Position numbers and translations under genes: made by a program. From NCBI GenBank assembly GCA_021777555.1, contig JAJYDK010000007.1:55383-119382 (forward strand): DNA of 64,000 bases, given 5' to 3'. The DNA comes from Pseudomonadota bacterium. Lineage in GTDB: Bacteria > Pseudomonadota > Gammaproteobacteria > Steroidobacterales > Steroidobacteraceae. How positions within the stretch are numbered: the stretch's first letter is position 1; every line of letters starts with the position of its first letter. Below are positions 6,877 through 16,890 of the stretch, one piece after another. A model generated the notes under the pieces. It saw only the letters and a list, made by a program, of their open reading frames with translations. It did no database searches and was not told where the DNA came from.

Positions 6877-8481
6877 TCAGAACAGCGCGAAACCCTTCGA
6901 CAGCGCGATCCAGACGCCGATCAGGAACGGCACGCCGACGCCGAGCCAGGCGAGCGCCGTACCGACGCCGGGCCGGCCGCGCGCCGCCGCCTCGCCGCCG
7001 CTCTGCTCGTGCTGCAGCGCTCGCTCACGCGCAAGCTCGTCCTCCGACATGTAGTGGTGCTCGCCAACCGGTTTGATCAAGGCGTTGCACACCAGGCCGA
7101 TGAACAGCAGCCCCGCCATGATGTACAGCGTGAGATTGTAGACCTGAGCATGCGCAACGCCGTGATCGAGCTCGTACTGACGCAGGCTGGCGATGAGCGC
7201 GGGCCCGGCGATACCGGCCACCGACCACGCGGTGATCAGCCGCCCATGGATGGCCCCCACCATCTGGGTGCCGAAGATGTCCGCCAGGTACGCGGGCAGC
7301 GTCGAAAAACCACCGCCGTACATGGAGATGATGATGCAGACACTGAGCACGAACAGCCCGGGGATGCCGAGACGGCCCCAGGTGGGCAGCAGCACATAGA
7401 GAATGATGCCGAGAACGAAGAAGATGTAATAGGTTCGCTTGCGCCCGGCATAGTCGGAAGATGCGGCCCAGAAGAGGCGTCCGAGGCTGTTGAACAGACT
7501 GATGAGGCCGACGAGGCCCGCGGCCGCGGCCACGACCGCCGCCTTCTGTCCGGCCGGCGAGAGGGCGCCGGCGCGGCCGATCAGTCCTGCCCCAAATACA
7601 TCCTGCAACATCGGGCTCGCCATCGAGATCACGCCGATTCCGGCGGTGACGTTCAGGCACAGCACCAACCAGATCAGCCAGAACTGCGGTGTCTTCAGCG
7701 CGCGCCCGAGATGAACGTGACGGTCCGTGATCATCGATCCCGTGTCCGCGGCTTGCGAGGGAGTGAAGCCCTCGGGATGCCAGCCCGTGGGTGGAACCCG
7801 GAAGCCGAACGCGCCAATGGACATGACGACGAGATAGATCGCACCGAGAATCATCAGCGAAGCGGACACACCCTGTACGCCGCCATCGGCGTAGCGGGCC
7901 ATCAGCCATACCGCGAGCGGCGCACCGATCATCGCGCCGCCGCCATAACCCATGATGGCAAAGCCGGTGGCAAGCCCACGCCGGTCGGGAAACCATTTGA
8001 TGAGCGTCGACACCGGCGTGATATAGCCCAAGCCCTGGCCGATACCGCCGAGCACGCCGGTGCCGAGATAGACCAGCCAGAGCTGATGAACGGTGACGCC
8101 GATGCCGCCCAGAATGAGCCCGCCGCCCCAGCAGAGCGCGGCGACGAAGCCCGCCTTGCGCGGGCCGGCGTGCTCGAGCCAGCCGCCCCAGATCGCGGCG
8201 GAGATTCCGAGCACGGCGATGAAGGTCTCGAAGATATGCGCCTCGGCCGGGAGGCTCCAGTTGCAGCGGGTGGTCGTGAGCTGGGCGAGAAAGCCCTGCG
8301 CGGTGCACACGGCAGGGGCGGCGCCGCGAATGAGGTGAGTCATGGGCAGCCAGTACACCGAGAAGCCGTACGCCATGCCGATGCACAGATGGATGCACAG
8401 CGCCGCGGGCGGGACCAACCAACGGTTGAACCGCGGCGTGGCGATCGTCCGGGCGCGGTCAAGCACCGATATCTCAGCCAC
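6877..8481 (-). CDS. MFS transporter, oxalate/formate antiporter (OFA) type
   Basis: About 534 residues with 12 or more membrane helices. The opening (FNRWLVPPAALCIHLCIGMAYG), DRRGLATGFAIMGYGGGAMIG and the SLGRLFWAASSDYAGRKRTYY loop are typical of OFA-type carriers of small carboxylates. A loop of about 60 residues between helices 2 and 3 contains two cysteines. The reading frame stays open far upstream, but a GTG at 8481 preceded by AGGGGGA gives a normal N-terminus. The substrate is not predictable. An EthD-like gene lies 200 bases upstream on the same strand. Confidence 0.8.
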   Translation of the reverse strand: MAEISVLDRARTIATPRFNRWLVPPAALCIHLCIGMAYGFSVYWLPMTHLIRGAAPAVCTAQGFLAQLTTTRCNWSLPAEAHIFETFIAVLGISAAIWGGWLEHAGPRKAGFVAALCWGGGLILGGIGVTVHQLWLVYLGTGVLGGIGQGLGYITPVSTLIKWFPDRRGLATGFAIMGYGGGAMIGAPLAVWLMARYADGGVQGVSASLMILGAIYLVVMSIGAFGFRVPPTGWHPEGFTPSQAADTGSMITDRHVHLGRALKTPQFWLIWLVLCLNVTAGIGVISMASPMLQDVFGAGLIGRAGALSPAGQKAAVVAAAAGLVGLISLFNSLGRLFWAASSDYAGRKRTYYIFFVLGIILYVLLPTWGRLGIPGLFVLSVCIIISMYGGGFSTLPAYLADIFGTQMVGAIHGRLITAWSVAGIAGPALIASLRQYELDHGVAHAQVYNLTLYIMAGLLFIGLVCNALIKPVGEHHYMSEDELARERALQHEQSGGEAAARGRPGVGTALAWLGVGVPFLIGVWIALSKGFALF

Positions 8482-8680
8482 GATGTCCCCCTTTGTTTTC
8501 CGGCGCGTCGGTCCCGGCATGGGATGACAGCGGCCGTCAGGAGGCAGTCTAGCGAGGGCTCGGTGGCATTCCTGGCCGCACGCTCGTGGCGTGTGCGATC
8601 GCCACGAGGCGTTCGCGCTACGATACGGTAGTGTTCCAGTTCGGTACGATTGCGCCGAACGACCCGAATCCCGACGCCGC

Positions 8681-9001
8681 TCAGCTCTTGCCGACGACGA
8701 CCTCGCTGATCTGGATGACCGGCTCGAGATCGGTGTAGTTGGGAATGTCGGCCAGGATTTCCTTGGCGTGAGGGCCGAAGCCCGCCTGGAACGATTCGAC
8801 GGAGTCGCAGAAGATGTGGCACATCCCCACGTAGGTGGCGGGCGCACCGGGCGAGCCGCCCGCGAGGCCCTTGTCGACGGTGTAGTACCGGCACTTCTCG
8901 CCCATGAGGCGCTTCACGAGCGGCATGTGCCGGTCGCGATAGTAATCATGGTCGAACCGGGCTCCGGGCCTGTTCGGATACATCACGCTGACCTTGATCA
9001 T
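8681..9001 (-). CDS. EthD family protein
   Basis: 106 residues, a single dimeric ferredoxin-like barrel domain. MIKVSVMYPNRPGARFDHDYY and RDRHMPLVKRLMG are the EthD signature (a tyrosine/histidine pair near the N-terminus), and the C-terminal VIQISEVVVGKS is typical. Family members are small accessory or cyclase-like proteins, first seen in ether-degradation clusters; no such cluster is present here. The ATG at 9001 has GAGGGGAG upstream and was preferred to a longer in-frame start without that support. Confidence 0.85.
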   Translation of the reverse strand: MIKVSVMYPNRPGARFDHDYYRDRHMPLVKRLMGEKCRYYTVDKGLAGGSPGAPATYVGMCHIFCDSVESFQAGFGPHAKEILADIPNYTDLEPVIQISEVVVGKS

Positions 9002-9125
9002 GGCACTCCCCTCGGGCGAGCAGTCGGGCGAGGATTCGCAGCGCATAGTGCGGCAGCGGGCCCGCGCTGGCAACCTTGCCTCAGCGGCACCGCCCGGACG
9101 CCCGGCGTTATGCTAGTCGCCGAAG

Positions 9126-9815
9126 ATGCGCCACGCCGTACTCAAGTCCCTGGGCGCGGCGGCCGCGGCACTGATGTGCGGCTGCGCAGGACCGCGCAGA
9201 ACCGCGCCGATTCCCGCGCCGCCGCCGGCCTTCCTTGCCTCCCGCCCTCGTGCCTCATCATGCCCGCTCGTGATCGGGGTGCTCATCGACGGGTGGCACG
9301 GGGGACTCATCCTGCCTGTCAGGGAGCTCGGTCCCCTCGGCCCGCTGCTGCCCCGGTATCCGGATGAGCGCTACAGCAGCTTCGGATGGGGCAATCGACG
9401 CTTCTACATGTCGCCTCACCCCACACTCGCCGACGCCGTATTCGCGCTGTTCAGCTCACCGAGTGCCGTGCTCGTTCACAGTGCGCCAACATTGCATGCG
9501 TGGACTTCATCGGGCGCGACGGTGCGCTGGCTCTGCGCCGACCAGGATGAGGTCTGGAGGATGGACGCCTATCTGCGCCGGGCGCTCGGCTCACCCGGCG
9601 GCAGGCCGACGAGTCTCGGCAAGGGACTCCAGGCCGACAGTGCGTTCTACGCTTCGGACGAGCGCTACGATGCGCTGCACACCTGCAATACCTGGACCGC
9701 GGACGCCCTGGAGAGCGCGGGTTATCCCATACACGACAACGGTGTGATCTTCTCTGGCCAGCTGGAGCGCCGGATCGGGAGACTGCCCACGTGTCCCGAT
9801 GCCAGGCGCCCCTGA
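9126..9815 (+). CDS. DUF2459 / TIGR02117-family lipoprotein
   Basis: 229 residues with an N-terminal hydrophobic segment ending LMCGC (Cys20), a plausible lipoprotein signal, so it is probably attached to an envelope membrane. The mature part contains IDGWHGGLILP, GWGNRRFY and HTCNTWTADALESAG, motifs recalled from the DUF2459 family, whose function is not established; conserved His and Cys residues suggest an NlpC/P60-like hydrolase fold, which is inference. It converges with ahpF (8-base gap). Confidence 0.7.
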   Translation: MRHAVLKSLGAAAAALMCGCAGPRRTAPIPAPPPAFLASRPRASSCPLVIGVLIDGWHGGLILPVRELGPLGPLLPRYPDERYSSFGWGNRRFYMSPHPTLADAVFALFSSPSAVLVHSAPTLHAWTSSGATVRWLCADQDEVWRMDAYLRRALGSPGGRPTSLGKGLQADSAFYASDERYDALHTCNTWTADALESAGYPIHDNGVIFSGQLERRIGRLPTCPDARRP

Positions 9816-9823
9816 CCCGGATC

Positions 9824-11413
9824 CTACGCGGCGATCTCGATCTCTGTGGCTTCGGCCTGCGCGCCGTGACGGATGAGATGGTCGAACGCGGACAGCGCCG
9901 CCGTCGAGCCCGCGCCGATCGCGATCGAGATCTGCTTGAACGGCACCGTGGTGGCATCGCCTGCCGCGAACACTCCGGGAACGGAGCACCGGCCGCGCTC
10001 GTCAATCACGATCTCCCCGCGCTCGGTCAGCTCCAGAGCACCGCGCAGCCACTCCGTATTGGGCTTGAGTCCGATCTGGACGAACACGCCCTCGAGCGCG
10101 AGCTCATGCTGCGACCCGTCGGCGCGGTCCATCCAGCGCAGCGCCGTCACCCGATGGCCGTCGCCAACGACCTCCGCCGTCTGCGCGTTCAGCCTCACTT
10201 CGACATTGGGCAGGCTGCGGAGCTTGCGCTGCAGCACCTCATCGGCGCGCAGACGCGAATCAAACTCGAACAGCGTGACGTGCGAGGTGATGCCGGCGAG
10301 GTCGATCGCCGCCTCGACACCGGAATTGCCGCCGCCGATCACCGCGACGCGCCGGCCCTTGAAGAGCGGTCCGTCGCAATGCGGGCAATAGGCCACGCCG
10401 TGATTGCGATAGCGATCCTCCCCCGGCACGTTGAGCGTGCGCCAGCGCGCCCCGGTCGAGAGGATGATGGTGCGGGCACGCAGTGTCGCGCCGTTCTCGA
10501 GGCGAAGCTCCGAGAGAGCACCGGGTGAGGCGCCTGGCAGAAGCTGCACCGCCTTCTGGGAGTTCACGACCTCTACGCCGTGCTCCCGGACGTGCCGCTC
10601 CAGAGCGCCGGCGAACTGCGGTCCCTCGACATGCGGCAGGGAGATGAGATTTTCGATGCCGAGCGTATCGAGGACCTGGCCGCCGAAACGCTCCGCCACG
10701 ACGCCGGTCCGTATCCCCTTGCGGGCGGCGTAAATCGCCGCAGCGGCCCCCGCGGGCCCGCCGCCCACGATGAGCACATCGTAAGGCGCCTGGGCTTCGA
10801 GCCTGCTGCGCTCTCTTTCGGGCGAAGCGGCATCGAGTTTCGAGAGAATCTGCTCGAGGTCCATCCGACCCTGAGCGAACGGCTCGCCATTCAGAAAGAC
10901 GCTCGGGACCGCCAGCACCTCACGCGCCTCGACCTCGCTCTCAAACGAAGCGCCGTCGATCGCGACATGGCGGATCCGGGGATTGAGCACGCTCATCAGA
11001 TTGAGCGCCTGGACCACGTCCGGGCAGTTCTGGCAGGAGAGGGAGAAGTAGGTCTCGAACCGAGACTCGCCCGGCAGCTCGCGGACGCGCTTGAGGACCT
11101 CCGGGTCGCCCTTGGGCGGGTGGCCGCCCACCTGCAGCAGCGCGAGCACCAGAGAAGAGAACTCGTGTCCGAGGGGTGCGCCCGCGAAGCGCACCGCTAT
11201 GTCGGTGCCCGCGCGGCGAATCTCGAAGGAGGGTTTACGGGCATCATCAGACGGTCGCACGCTGACCTTGTCCGAGAGAGCCGCGATCTGATCGAGCAGT
11301 TCCGCGAGCGATCGGGAGCGATCGCTCTCATCGAGCGCGGCGAGCAGCTCGATCGGGTGCACGAGCCGCTCGAGATAGCCCTTCAACTGATTCTGCAGAG
11401 TGGAGTCGAGCAT
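9824..11413 (-). CDS. ahpF: Alkyl hydroperoxide reductase subunit F
   Basis: 529 residues. It is the NADH-dependent flavoprotein that re-reduces AhpC. The N-terminal double thioredoxin-like domain (1-200) carries CQNC in SCQNCPDVV. The thioredoxin-reductase-like part follows with an FAD motif ([19 protein letters not shown]), the redox CPHC in AYCPHCDGP, an NAD motif ([13 protein letters not shown]) and the closing FAD motif ([10 protein letters not shown]). The start at 11413 gives [17 protein letters not shown], the standard AhpF start; a GTG at 11473 would add 20 residues and neither has a strong ribosome site. It lies 81 bases after ahpC and is probably cotranscribed under OxyR. Confidence 0.94.
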   Translation of the reverse strand: MLDSTLQNQLKGYLERLVHPIELLAALDESDRSRSLAELLDQIAALSDKVSVRPSDDARKPSFEIRRAGTDIAVRFAGAPLGHEFSSLVLALLQVGGHPPKGDPEVLKRVRELPGESRFETYFSLSCQNCPDVVQALNLMSVLNPRIRHVAIDGASFESEVEAREVLAVPSVFLNGEPFAQGRMDLEQILSKLDAASPERERSRLEAQAPYDVLIVGGGPAGAAAAIYAARKGIRTGVVAERFGGQVLDTLGIENLISLPHVEGPQFAGALERHVREHGVEVVNSQKAVQLLPGASPGALSELRLENGATLRARTIILSTGARWRTLNVPGEDRYRNHGVAYCPHCDGPLFKGRRVAVIGGGNSGVEAAIDLAGITSHVTLFEFDSRLRADEVLQRKLRSLPNVEVRLNAQTAEVVGDGHRVTALRWMDRADGSQHELALEGVFVQIGLKPNTEWLRGALELTERGEIVIDERGRCSVPGVFAAGDATTVPFKQISIAIGAGSTAALSAFDHLIRHGAQAEATEIEIAA

Positions 11414-11494
11414 AAGGGGGTCCAGTACGGCAGCAAGGGGCGAGGTGGCCTGCGCCGGCCGTGAGGTCGGCACAGGCGATCCGGTCCGCGGCGA

Positions 11495-12058
11495 TCAGAT
11501 CTTTCCGACCAGATCGAGCGAGGGGGCGAGTGTCTTCTCGCCTTCCTTCCACTTGGCCGGGCAGACCTCGCCCGGATGAGCCGCGACGTACTGCGCCGCC
11601 TTGATCTTGCGCAGGAGCTCGCTGGCATTGCGTCCGATGCCGCCGGCGGTGATCTCGACGATCTGGATGCGACCTTCCGGATCGACGACGAACGTGCCCC
11701 GATCCGCCAGTCCCGCCTCCTCGATCAACACCTCGAAATTGCGGGCCAGAACGTGATTGGGATCGCCGACGAGCGGATACCGCACCTTGGCGATCGTCTC
11801 CGACGTGTCGTGCCACGCCTTGTGGGTGAAGTGGGTGTCGGTCGAGACGCCGTAGATCTCGACGCCGAGGCGCTGGAACTGCGCGTAGTGATCCGCGAGA
11901 TCCCCGAGCTCGGTCGGGCAGACGAAGGTGAAGTCGGCCGGATAGAAGAAGAACACCGCCCACTTGCCGCGGATGCCCGTCTCGGTGACATCCACGAACT
12001 TCCCGTTGTGATACGCCGTCGCCTTGAAGGGCTTGATTTCCTTGTTGATGAGAGACAT
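11495..12058 (-). CDS. ahpC: Alkyl hydroperoxide reductase subunit C (peroxiredoxin)
   Basis: 187 residues, typical two-cysteine AhpC-type peroxiredoxin. The peroxidatic cysteine is C47 in FTFVCPTE, the resolving cysteine C166 in EVCPAKW; the GGIGRN motif and full length match E. coli AhpC. It reduces hydrogen peroxide and organic hydroperoxides using electrons from AhpF. The ATG at 12058 has GAGGTG upstream. A near-perfect OxyR site lies about 70-105 bases upstream, making this one of the clearest regulated genes in the window. Confidence 0.97.
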   Translation of the reverse strand: MSLINKEIKPFKATAYHNGKFVDVTETGIRGKWAVFFFYPADFTFVCPTELGDLADHYAQFQRLGVEIYGVSTDTHFTHKAWHDTSETIAKVRYPLVGDPNHVLARNFEVLIEEAGLADRGTFVVDPEGRIQIVEITAGGIGRNASELLRKIKAAQYVAAHPGEVCPAKWKEGEKTLAPSLDLVGKI

Positions 12059-12096
12059 GTGCAGTGCACCTCGTTGCTGGATTGGGAACGGGGTGA

Positions 12097-12125
12097 ACTC
12101 TAGAGCGGGAAGGGTAATAGAGGAA
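12097..12125 (-). promoter_or_regulatory. Candidate OxyR-activated promoter of ahpC
   Basis: On the minus strand TAGAGT (12102-12097) lies 17 bases after TTCCTC (12125-12120). The -35 is weak and directly abuts the OxyR site, the arrangement of an activator-dependent promoter. The leader would be about 30 bases. Confidence 0.5.
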
Positions 12126-12162
12126 ATCGAATTATTCTATACTTATGATAGATTCTGACTAT
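12126..12162. promoter_or_regulatory. OxyR binding site upstream of ahpC
   Basis: Four tetramers with 7-base spacing: ATCG (12126), CTAT (12137), ATAG (12148), CTAT (12159). This is 15 of 16 bases of the OxyR consensus ATAG-N7-CTAT-N7-ATAG-N7-CTAT, in a 37-base AT-rich stretch. The far end touches the stop codon of the upstream PAP2 gene. OxyR activates ahpCF when oxidised by peroxide. No oxyR gene is in the window. Confidence 0.85.
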
Positions 12163-12983
12163 TACCGAAGCGTCAGCGAGAATCTGAGCTCGCCGCCGCC
12201 CGGTACAGGCGCGAACGCCACCCGCTCGCGGGCGCCGAGCCCCATGAAGGCGTCGGTGAAGAAAACGCCGCAGAAGTTGCCGATCGCCATACCGGCGAGC
12301 GTATCGGATGGATAGTGCCAGCCCCCCTCCACCCTGGCCCACGAGGTCGCGAAAGTGAGCGCGCGCACCCCGGCATCGAGTGCCGTGCGCGTGCCGCTCC
12401 CCATCGGGATCTGCTGCAGGTTGAGGATGGCCATTTGCGTATACACGGCGGACGTCGTCGCATGGTCCGAGGGAAAGCTGTGATCGTTGGCGCGGTTGGG
12501 TCGCTCGCGGCGCAGGGTATGCTGAAGCAGTGACGTCGACTCTATCGCGGTGGTGGCCGCCGTGAGGTCGACCAGGTAGCCCTTCGCCTTGTCGAGGACC
12601 CACTGCCCGCCCGGATGACCGCCCGGCGTCAACAACACCGTCGCGATGTCGACGCCGACGGAGGCGCTGCGCAGCGTGTAGCTCCAGCGGGTGGCATTGG
12701 CCTCAGAACCGAACACCGGGTCATGTGTCCGTCCCCAACGCGACAGCCGCCGATCGAAGTTTCCCGCCTGGAACACCGCAGCGCCCGCCAAAGGTCCCCA
12801 CACCCACGGGTCGCTGATGGCGCTGAGCGCCGAAGCGCGTACCCGTGCCCAACCCGGAGACAGCGTGACGTCCGCACCCCAACGATGGCCATTGGGAAGC
12901 GTCGCGCAGCCGCTGAGCAATGCCGTCGCGAGGCACGGGAAAATGACCGGCAATCCCCGCATGACGATGCGCATTATGTCCAT
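12162..12983 (-). CDS. PAP2-superfamily phosphatase, probable lipoprotein
   Basis: 273 residues. The N-terminal hydrophobic segment ends LLSGC, a good lipobox. The PAP2 motifs are present in order: RRERPNR, SFPSDHATTSA (the histidine follows PSD rather than the textbook PSG) and ARVEGGWHYPSDTLAG with the catalytic His and Asp. Members dephosphorylate phosphatidic acid, undecaprenyl pyrophosphate or similar lipids; the substrate here is unknown. The start could be 12983 or an ATG nine bases downstream; neither has a clear ribosome site. Its 3' end carries part of the OxyR site for ahpC. Confidence 0.8.
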   Translation of the reverse strand: MDIMRIVMRGLPVIFPCLATALLSGCATLPNGHRWGADVTLSPGWARVRASALSAISDPWVWGPLAGAAVFQAGNFDRRLSRWGRTHDPVFGSEANATRWSYTLRSASVGVDIATVLLTPGGHPGGQWVLDKAKGYLVDLTAATTAIESTSLLQHTLRRERPNRANDHSFPSDHATTSAVYTQMAILNLQQIPMGSGTRTALDAGVRALTFATSWARVEGGWHYPSDTLAGMAIGNFCGVFFTDAFMGLGARERVAFAPVPGGGELRFSLTLR

Positions 12984-13083
12984 TCGCGAGGCTGCCCGCG
13001 AGCGCAGCGTTGCTCCACCCGCCGGCCCGTGATAGCGTCGACCTCCGGTCAGATGGACCGGAGGAGCAGCCAGGACTGCACTG

Positions 13084-15522
13084 ATGGAGAAGTCGACCTC
13101 GCCTCAGACGATTGAAGCCGAGGCTCGCGCCGCGGATGGACTCCGCGGCGGGCAAGTGGGACGCCTCGTGTCCGAAACGGACTGGTCCAAGACCGAGCTC
13201 GGACCTCTCGAGAGCTGGCCGACCGGCCTCAAGACCCTGCTCAACATCATTCTCGCCAGCCGGTTCCCCATGTTGCTGTGGTGGGGCCGCGATCTGCTGC
13301 ATTTCTACAACGACGCGGTGCTGCCGATCCTGAGCGACAAGCATCCGGCGGCACTCGGCGCACCGGCGGCGCAGGTCTGGACGGAAGCCTGGGGCATCGC
13401 CGGTCCGATGGCGCACAACATCCTGGCAGGCGGTCCGGCGACCTGGGCAGAGGATCTGCAGCTGTTCATCAACAGAGCGGGCCTCGCGGAGGAAGGCTAC
13501 TTCACCTTTTCCTTCAGCCCAGCACCGCAGGATGACCTCATCGGCGGCGTGCTCATCACGGTCCAGGAATCCACCGCCAGGGTGCGCAGCGAGCGTCAGA
13601 TCCGCATGCTCCACGAGCTCGCCGCCCGGGCATCCGGCGCCCGATGCGAGGACGATGCGTATCGTGTCTCGCTGCAGGTGCTCTCCCAGAATGAGCTGGA
13701 TCTGCCCTTCGTCCTGCTGTATGCGCTCAATCAGGTGGACGGTGAGGCCCGGCTCGTGGGCGCAAGCGGCTGGGCCGGATACGAGGGACCCGCCAGGCCG
13801 GACCGCGTGTCGCTCGAGGAAGACGCCGACAGCGTCACCTGGCCGTTGGCCGAGGTGCTGGCCACCGGCCGCGCAACCCTCGTCGAGGACCTGGTCCGGC
13901 GGTTCGGTGCATTGCCGGCGGGACGATGGGGCGGGCGCCCCGAACGCGCGATCGCGCTGCCGCTGTGCCGCGCGGGACAGCCGACTCCATGCGCCGTGTT
14001 GGTGGGCGGAGTCAGTCCGCATCGCCCGTTCGACGAATGGTATCGAACGTTCTATCAGGCGACCGCCGATCAGGTCATGGCGGTCGTTGAGCATGCCCGC
14101 GCCTATGGCGAGGAGCGCAAGCGCGCCCAAGAGTTCGCCGAGCTTGCACGGCAGCGCCGCGAATGGCAGGACGAGCTCGAGCGCCGGGTCGCCGAACGCA
14201 CGGACGCTCTGGCGGCGATGACGCAGCAGCTGCAGGCCGAAAATGCCCGGCATCAGGCAACCGAGCGCCGGCTGCAGATCGCATACGATGAGCTGCGCAG
14301 CACCGAGCGGACCGTTCTGCAGCAGGAGCGGCTGCGGGCGCTCGGTCAGATGGCCAGCGGGATCGCCCACGACATCAACAACGCCATCTCGCCGGCGGCG
14401 CTCTATGTCGAAAGTCTCCTCGAGTCGGAGCCGGGGTTGAGCGCGCGCGCACGCCAGTATCTTCCCGTGGTGCTGCGCGCGATCGGCGACGTCGAGTCGA
14501 CAGTCGATCGTATGCGCGAGTTCTATCGCTCCCGGGAACATGAGGCGACGCTCATATCGGTGGACCTCAACGAGCTGGTGGAGCAGGCCGTCGAGCTCAC
14601 CCGCGCCCGCTGGAACGACATGCCGATGAGACGAGGTGTCGTCATCAACATCATGAAGGAGCTCGCCCACGGCCTGCCGCCGGTCCTCGGGATCGAGAGC
14701 GAGATCCGCATGGCGCTCACCAATCTGATCTTCAACGCGGTCGATGCCATGCCGGAGGGGGGTACCCTGATGCTGCGAACGAGCGAGCTGCCGATGGACC
14801 AGGTGGCCGACGAGCCGCCCGGGCCGCAACGCGGCGTCTGTCTCGAGGTCGCCGATACCGGCATCGGAATGGACGAGGAGACGAGCAGCAAGTGTCTCGA
14901 GCCGTTCTTCACCACCAAGGGAGAGCGTGGCACCGGGCTTGGGCTCGCGATGGTGTACGGCGCCGCGCAGCGCCATGGCGCCGACATTGAGATCGACAGC
15001 GCTCCGGGCCGGGGGACGAGCATTCGCATCACATTTCCCGCGCAGATCGTGGCTCGCACAGAGGATGCGCATCCGAAGCCGGCGGCGGCCGCGGCAAAGC
15101 AGCTGCGGGTATTGATCATAGACGACGATCCGCTCGTGCTGAAGTCGCTGAGTGACACGCTGGAGGCCGAAGGGCATGCCGCGGTGATCGCCGCCGACTC
15201 CCGTCATGGCATCGACACGTTCCGCTGCGCCCAGCTGTCTGAGCCGTTTTCCGCAGTGATCACAGACCTGGGAATGCCGCACCTCGACGGGTATGCGGTC
15301 GCGAAAGCCATCAAAGAGTCCTCCCCCATGACGCCGGTCATCCTCCTCACCGGATGGGGCCGGCGCCTGGAGCCCGACGGCGACGCGCCACCCAACGTCG
15401 ATCGGGTGCTCGCCAAGCCGCCGAAATTGCGCGAGCTCAGAGCGGCGCTGGCCGAGTGCTGCTCCATCAGGGAGCGCGGCGGGGGAGAAGATGACGTGCT
15501 CGATTCGACTTCGTTTGGTTGA
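13084..15522 (+). CDS. Hybrid sensor histidine kinase with receiver domain
   Basis: 812 residues, no membrane segment, so probably soluble. Order: PAS-like N-terminal domain (about 25-165, WPTGLKTLLNIILASRFPML), GAF-like region (about 175-335), coiled coil (about 345-410), HisKA with H429 in GIAHDINNAISP, HATPase (about 545-655, ADTGIGMDEE, GTGLGLAM) and a receiver domain with D728 in VITDLGMPHLDG. The input signal and the final target are unknown; no response regulator or phosphotransfer gene lies beside it. It is divergent from the PAP2 gene. Confidence 0.88.
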   Translation: MEKSTSPQTIEAEARAADGLRGGQVGRLVSETDWSKTELGPLESWPTGLKTLLNIILASRFPMLLWWGRDLLHFYNDAVLPILSDKHPAALGAPAAQVWTEAWGIAGPMAHNILAGGPATWAEDLQLFINRAGLAEEGYFTFSFSPAPQDDLIGGVLITVQESTARVRSERQIRMLHELAARASGARCEDDAYRVSLQVLSQNELDLPFVLLYALNQVDGEARLVGASGWAGYEGPARPDRVSLEEDADSVTWPLAEVLATGRATLVEDLVRRFGALPAGRWGGRPERAIALPLCRAGQPTPCAVLVGGVSPHRPFDEWYRTFYQATADQVMAVVEHARAYGEERKRAQEFAELARQRREWQDELERRVAERTDALAAMTQQLQAENARHQATERRLQIAYDELRSTERTVLQQERLRALGQMASGIAHDINNAISPAALYVESLLESEPGLSARARQYLPVVLRAIGDVESTVDRMREFYRSREHEATLISVDLNELVEQAVELTRARWNDMPMRRGVVINIMKELAHGLPPVLGIESEIRMALTNLIFNAVDAMPEGGTLMLRTSELPMDQVADEPPGPQRGVCLEVADTGIGMDEETSSKCLEPFFTTKGERGTGLGLAMVYGAAQRHGADIEIDSAPGRGTSIRITFPAQIVARTEDAHPKPAAAAAKQLRVLIIDDDPLVLKSLSDTLEAEGHAAVIAADSRHGIDTFRCAQLSEPFSAVITDLGMPHLDGYAVAKAIKESSPMTPVILLTGWGRRLEPDGDAPPNVDRVLAKPPKLRELRAALAECCSIRERGGGEDDVLDSTSFG

Positions 15523-15610
15523 CCGGGTCCGCCGGGCCGCAGAACGCGCCTCGCCGGGCCGTGCGATGTGAGATCATCGCGCAAAGCCCGCCCCTTGTCC
15601 GAGGACCGCC

Positions 15611-16825
15611 GTGAGCACCGCCGATACCCGCGACAGAGGCCTCCCCGGGGACACCTGGCTGCTGTGCTTCTCCGCATTCTTCGCCGACCTCGGCTACCAG
15701 GGCGTGACGGCGCTGTTCCCCCTGTATCTCGTCCTGCGCCTGCACGCGCCCCTGTACACCTACGGCATCGTGACCGCCATCGCGTTCGGTGGCGGCGCGT
15801 TCGTCGCATATCTCGGCGGCATCCTGGGCGACAGGTTCGACAAGAAATCCGTGTCGATCGCCGGCAATTCCTTCATACCGCTCATGGCGCTCTCGGGATT
15901 GGCCCACACGCTGTGGCTGTCGGCGCTGCTGTTCACTCTGGGCTGGTGGGCGCGCTACTTCCGCAGTCCGCCCCGCCGGGCGCTGCTGGTCCATGTGACG
16001 CCACCCCGGTCCCGCGGCCGGGCATTCGGCGTGCTGCACGCTCTCGATATCGGCGGCGGCATGTTGTCAGCCCTGTTTGCATTGCTCGCGCTCTGGTGGC
16101 ACACGGCGATCGGCACCGTCATGCTGTATGCGCTCGCACCGCTTCTCGTATCGACCATCCTGTTGTGTTTCGTGCGCCGCACGACAGTGTATTCCGCGGA
16201 GACCCCGGCGGCATCTTCCGGGGGCGCGCGCACTGCGCCGCCGCGCACGTTGCTGATCGCTTTGCTCGTTTCCGCAACCCTCTACGGATTCAGTTTCTAC
16301 AACCTGGGCTTCCCCATTCTGAGCGCGGCGGCGCGGCACCTCGGGACCGGGTACGAGTGGGGCGTGCTGGCGTACGTCGTGTATCTCGGTGTGTCGGCTC
16401 TCAGCGGCTACGCGATGGGGGCGGGTCGCGGATCGCCAGTGCGCTCGCTGTGGCTGCTCGGATATCTGCCCTCGGCTCTCGGTTCGGGCTTCATCGGCGT
16501 GTGCGAGCTGCTGCACTGGCCGCAGCCAGCCTTCTACGCCGCTGTCGGTCTGCTCGGGCTCGGGATGGGGGCTGTCGAGACATTCGAGCCGACGCTGGTC
16601 TCGACGGTGGTGGGGCACACCCGGCTCGGACGCGGCATGGGCTTCCTGTCCGTATCGCGGGCCATCGGGCAGTTCCTGTCCAACCTCATCATGGGCGTGC
16701 TGTTCTCGGTGGGGCAGGCGGTGCCCTATTTCTACGCGTGCGCTTCCGCTCTGGCGGCTGCGATCGTCTTTGGCGGCGTCGCGCTGGTGCGGTCACGCGA
16801 TCCGGCGGACGCAAAAGACAGTTAG
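15611..16825 (+). CDS. MFS transporter
   Basis: 404 residues with about 12 hydrophobic segments and the MFS loop between helices 2 and 3 (GGILGDRFDKKS). A second cytoplasmic loop (RSPPRRALLVHVTPPRSRGRAFG) and the central basic region are normal for the superfamily. The substrate cannot be predicted. GTG 15611 is the best start, with AGGA a few bases before it. It stands alone after the histidine kinase. Confidence 0.8.
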   Translation: MSTADTRDRGLPGDTWLLCFSAFFADLGYQGVTALFPLYLVLRLHAPLYTYGIVTAIAFGGGAFVAYLGGILGDRFDKKSVSIAGNSFIPLMALSGLAHTLWLSALLFTLGWWARYFRSPPRRALLVHVTPPRSRGRAFGVLHALDIGGGMLSALFALLALWWHTAIGTVMLYALAPLLVSTILLCFVRRTTVYSAETPAASSGGARTAPPRTLLIALLVSATLYGFSFYNLGFPILSAAARHLGTGYEWGVLAYVVYLGVSALSGYAMGAGRGSPVRSLWLLGYLPSALGSGFIGVCELLHWPQPAFYAAVGLLGLGMGAVETFEPTLVSTVVGHTRLGRGMGFLSVSRAIGQFLSNLIMGVLFSVGQAVPYFYACASALAAAIVFGGVALVRSRDPADAKDS

Positions 16826-16870
16826 GCGGCAAGCGGGGGACCTTTGCGGTGCGAAGCCCATGAAAAAGAA

Positions 16871-16890
16871 GACCCCGCTTGCGCGGGGTC
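16871..16890 (-). terminator. Rho-independent terminator, minus strand
   Basis: GACCCCGC-TTGC-GCGGGGTC, a perfect 8-base stem with a 4-base loop. On the minus strand it is followed by TTCTTTTTC (16869-16861), a good T tract; on the plus strand no T tract follows. It would therefore end a leftward transcript arising in the intergenic region. Confidence 0.6.

Noticed and set aside
12721..15282. Very long minus-strand open frame (853 codons) opposite the histidine kinase
   Set aside because: A shadow of the plus-strand kinase caused by high GC; the plus frame has complete kinase and receiver motifs. The same applies to the long frames opposite chpA, bioA and ppk.
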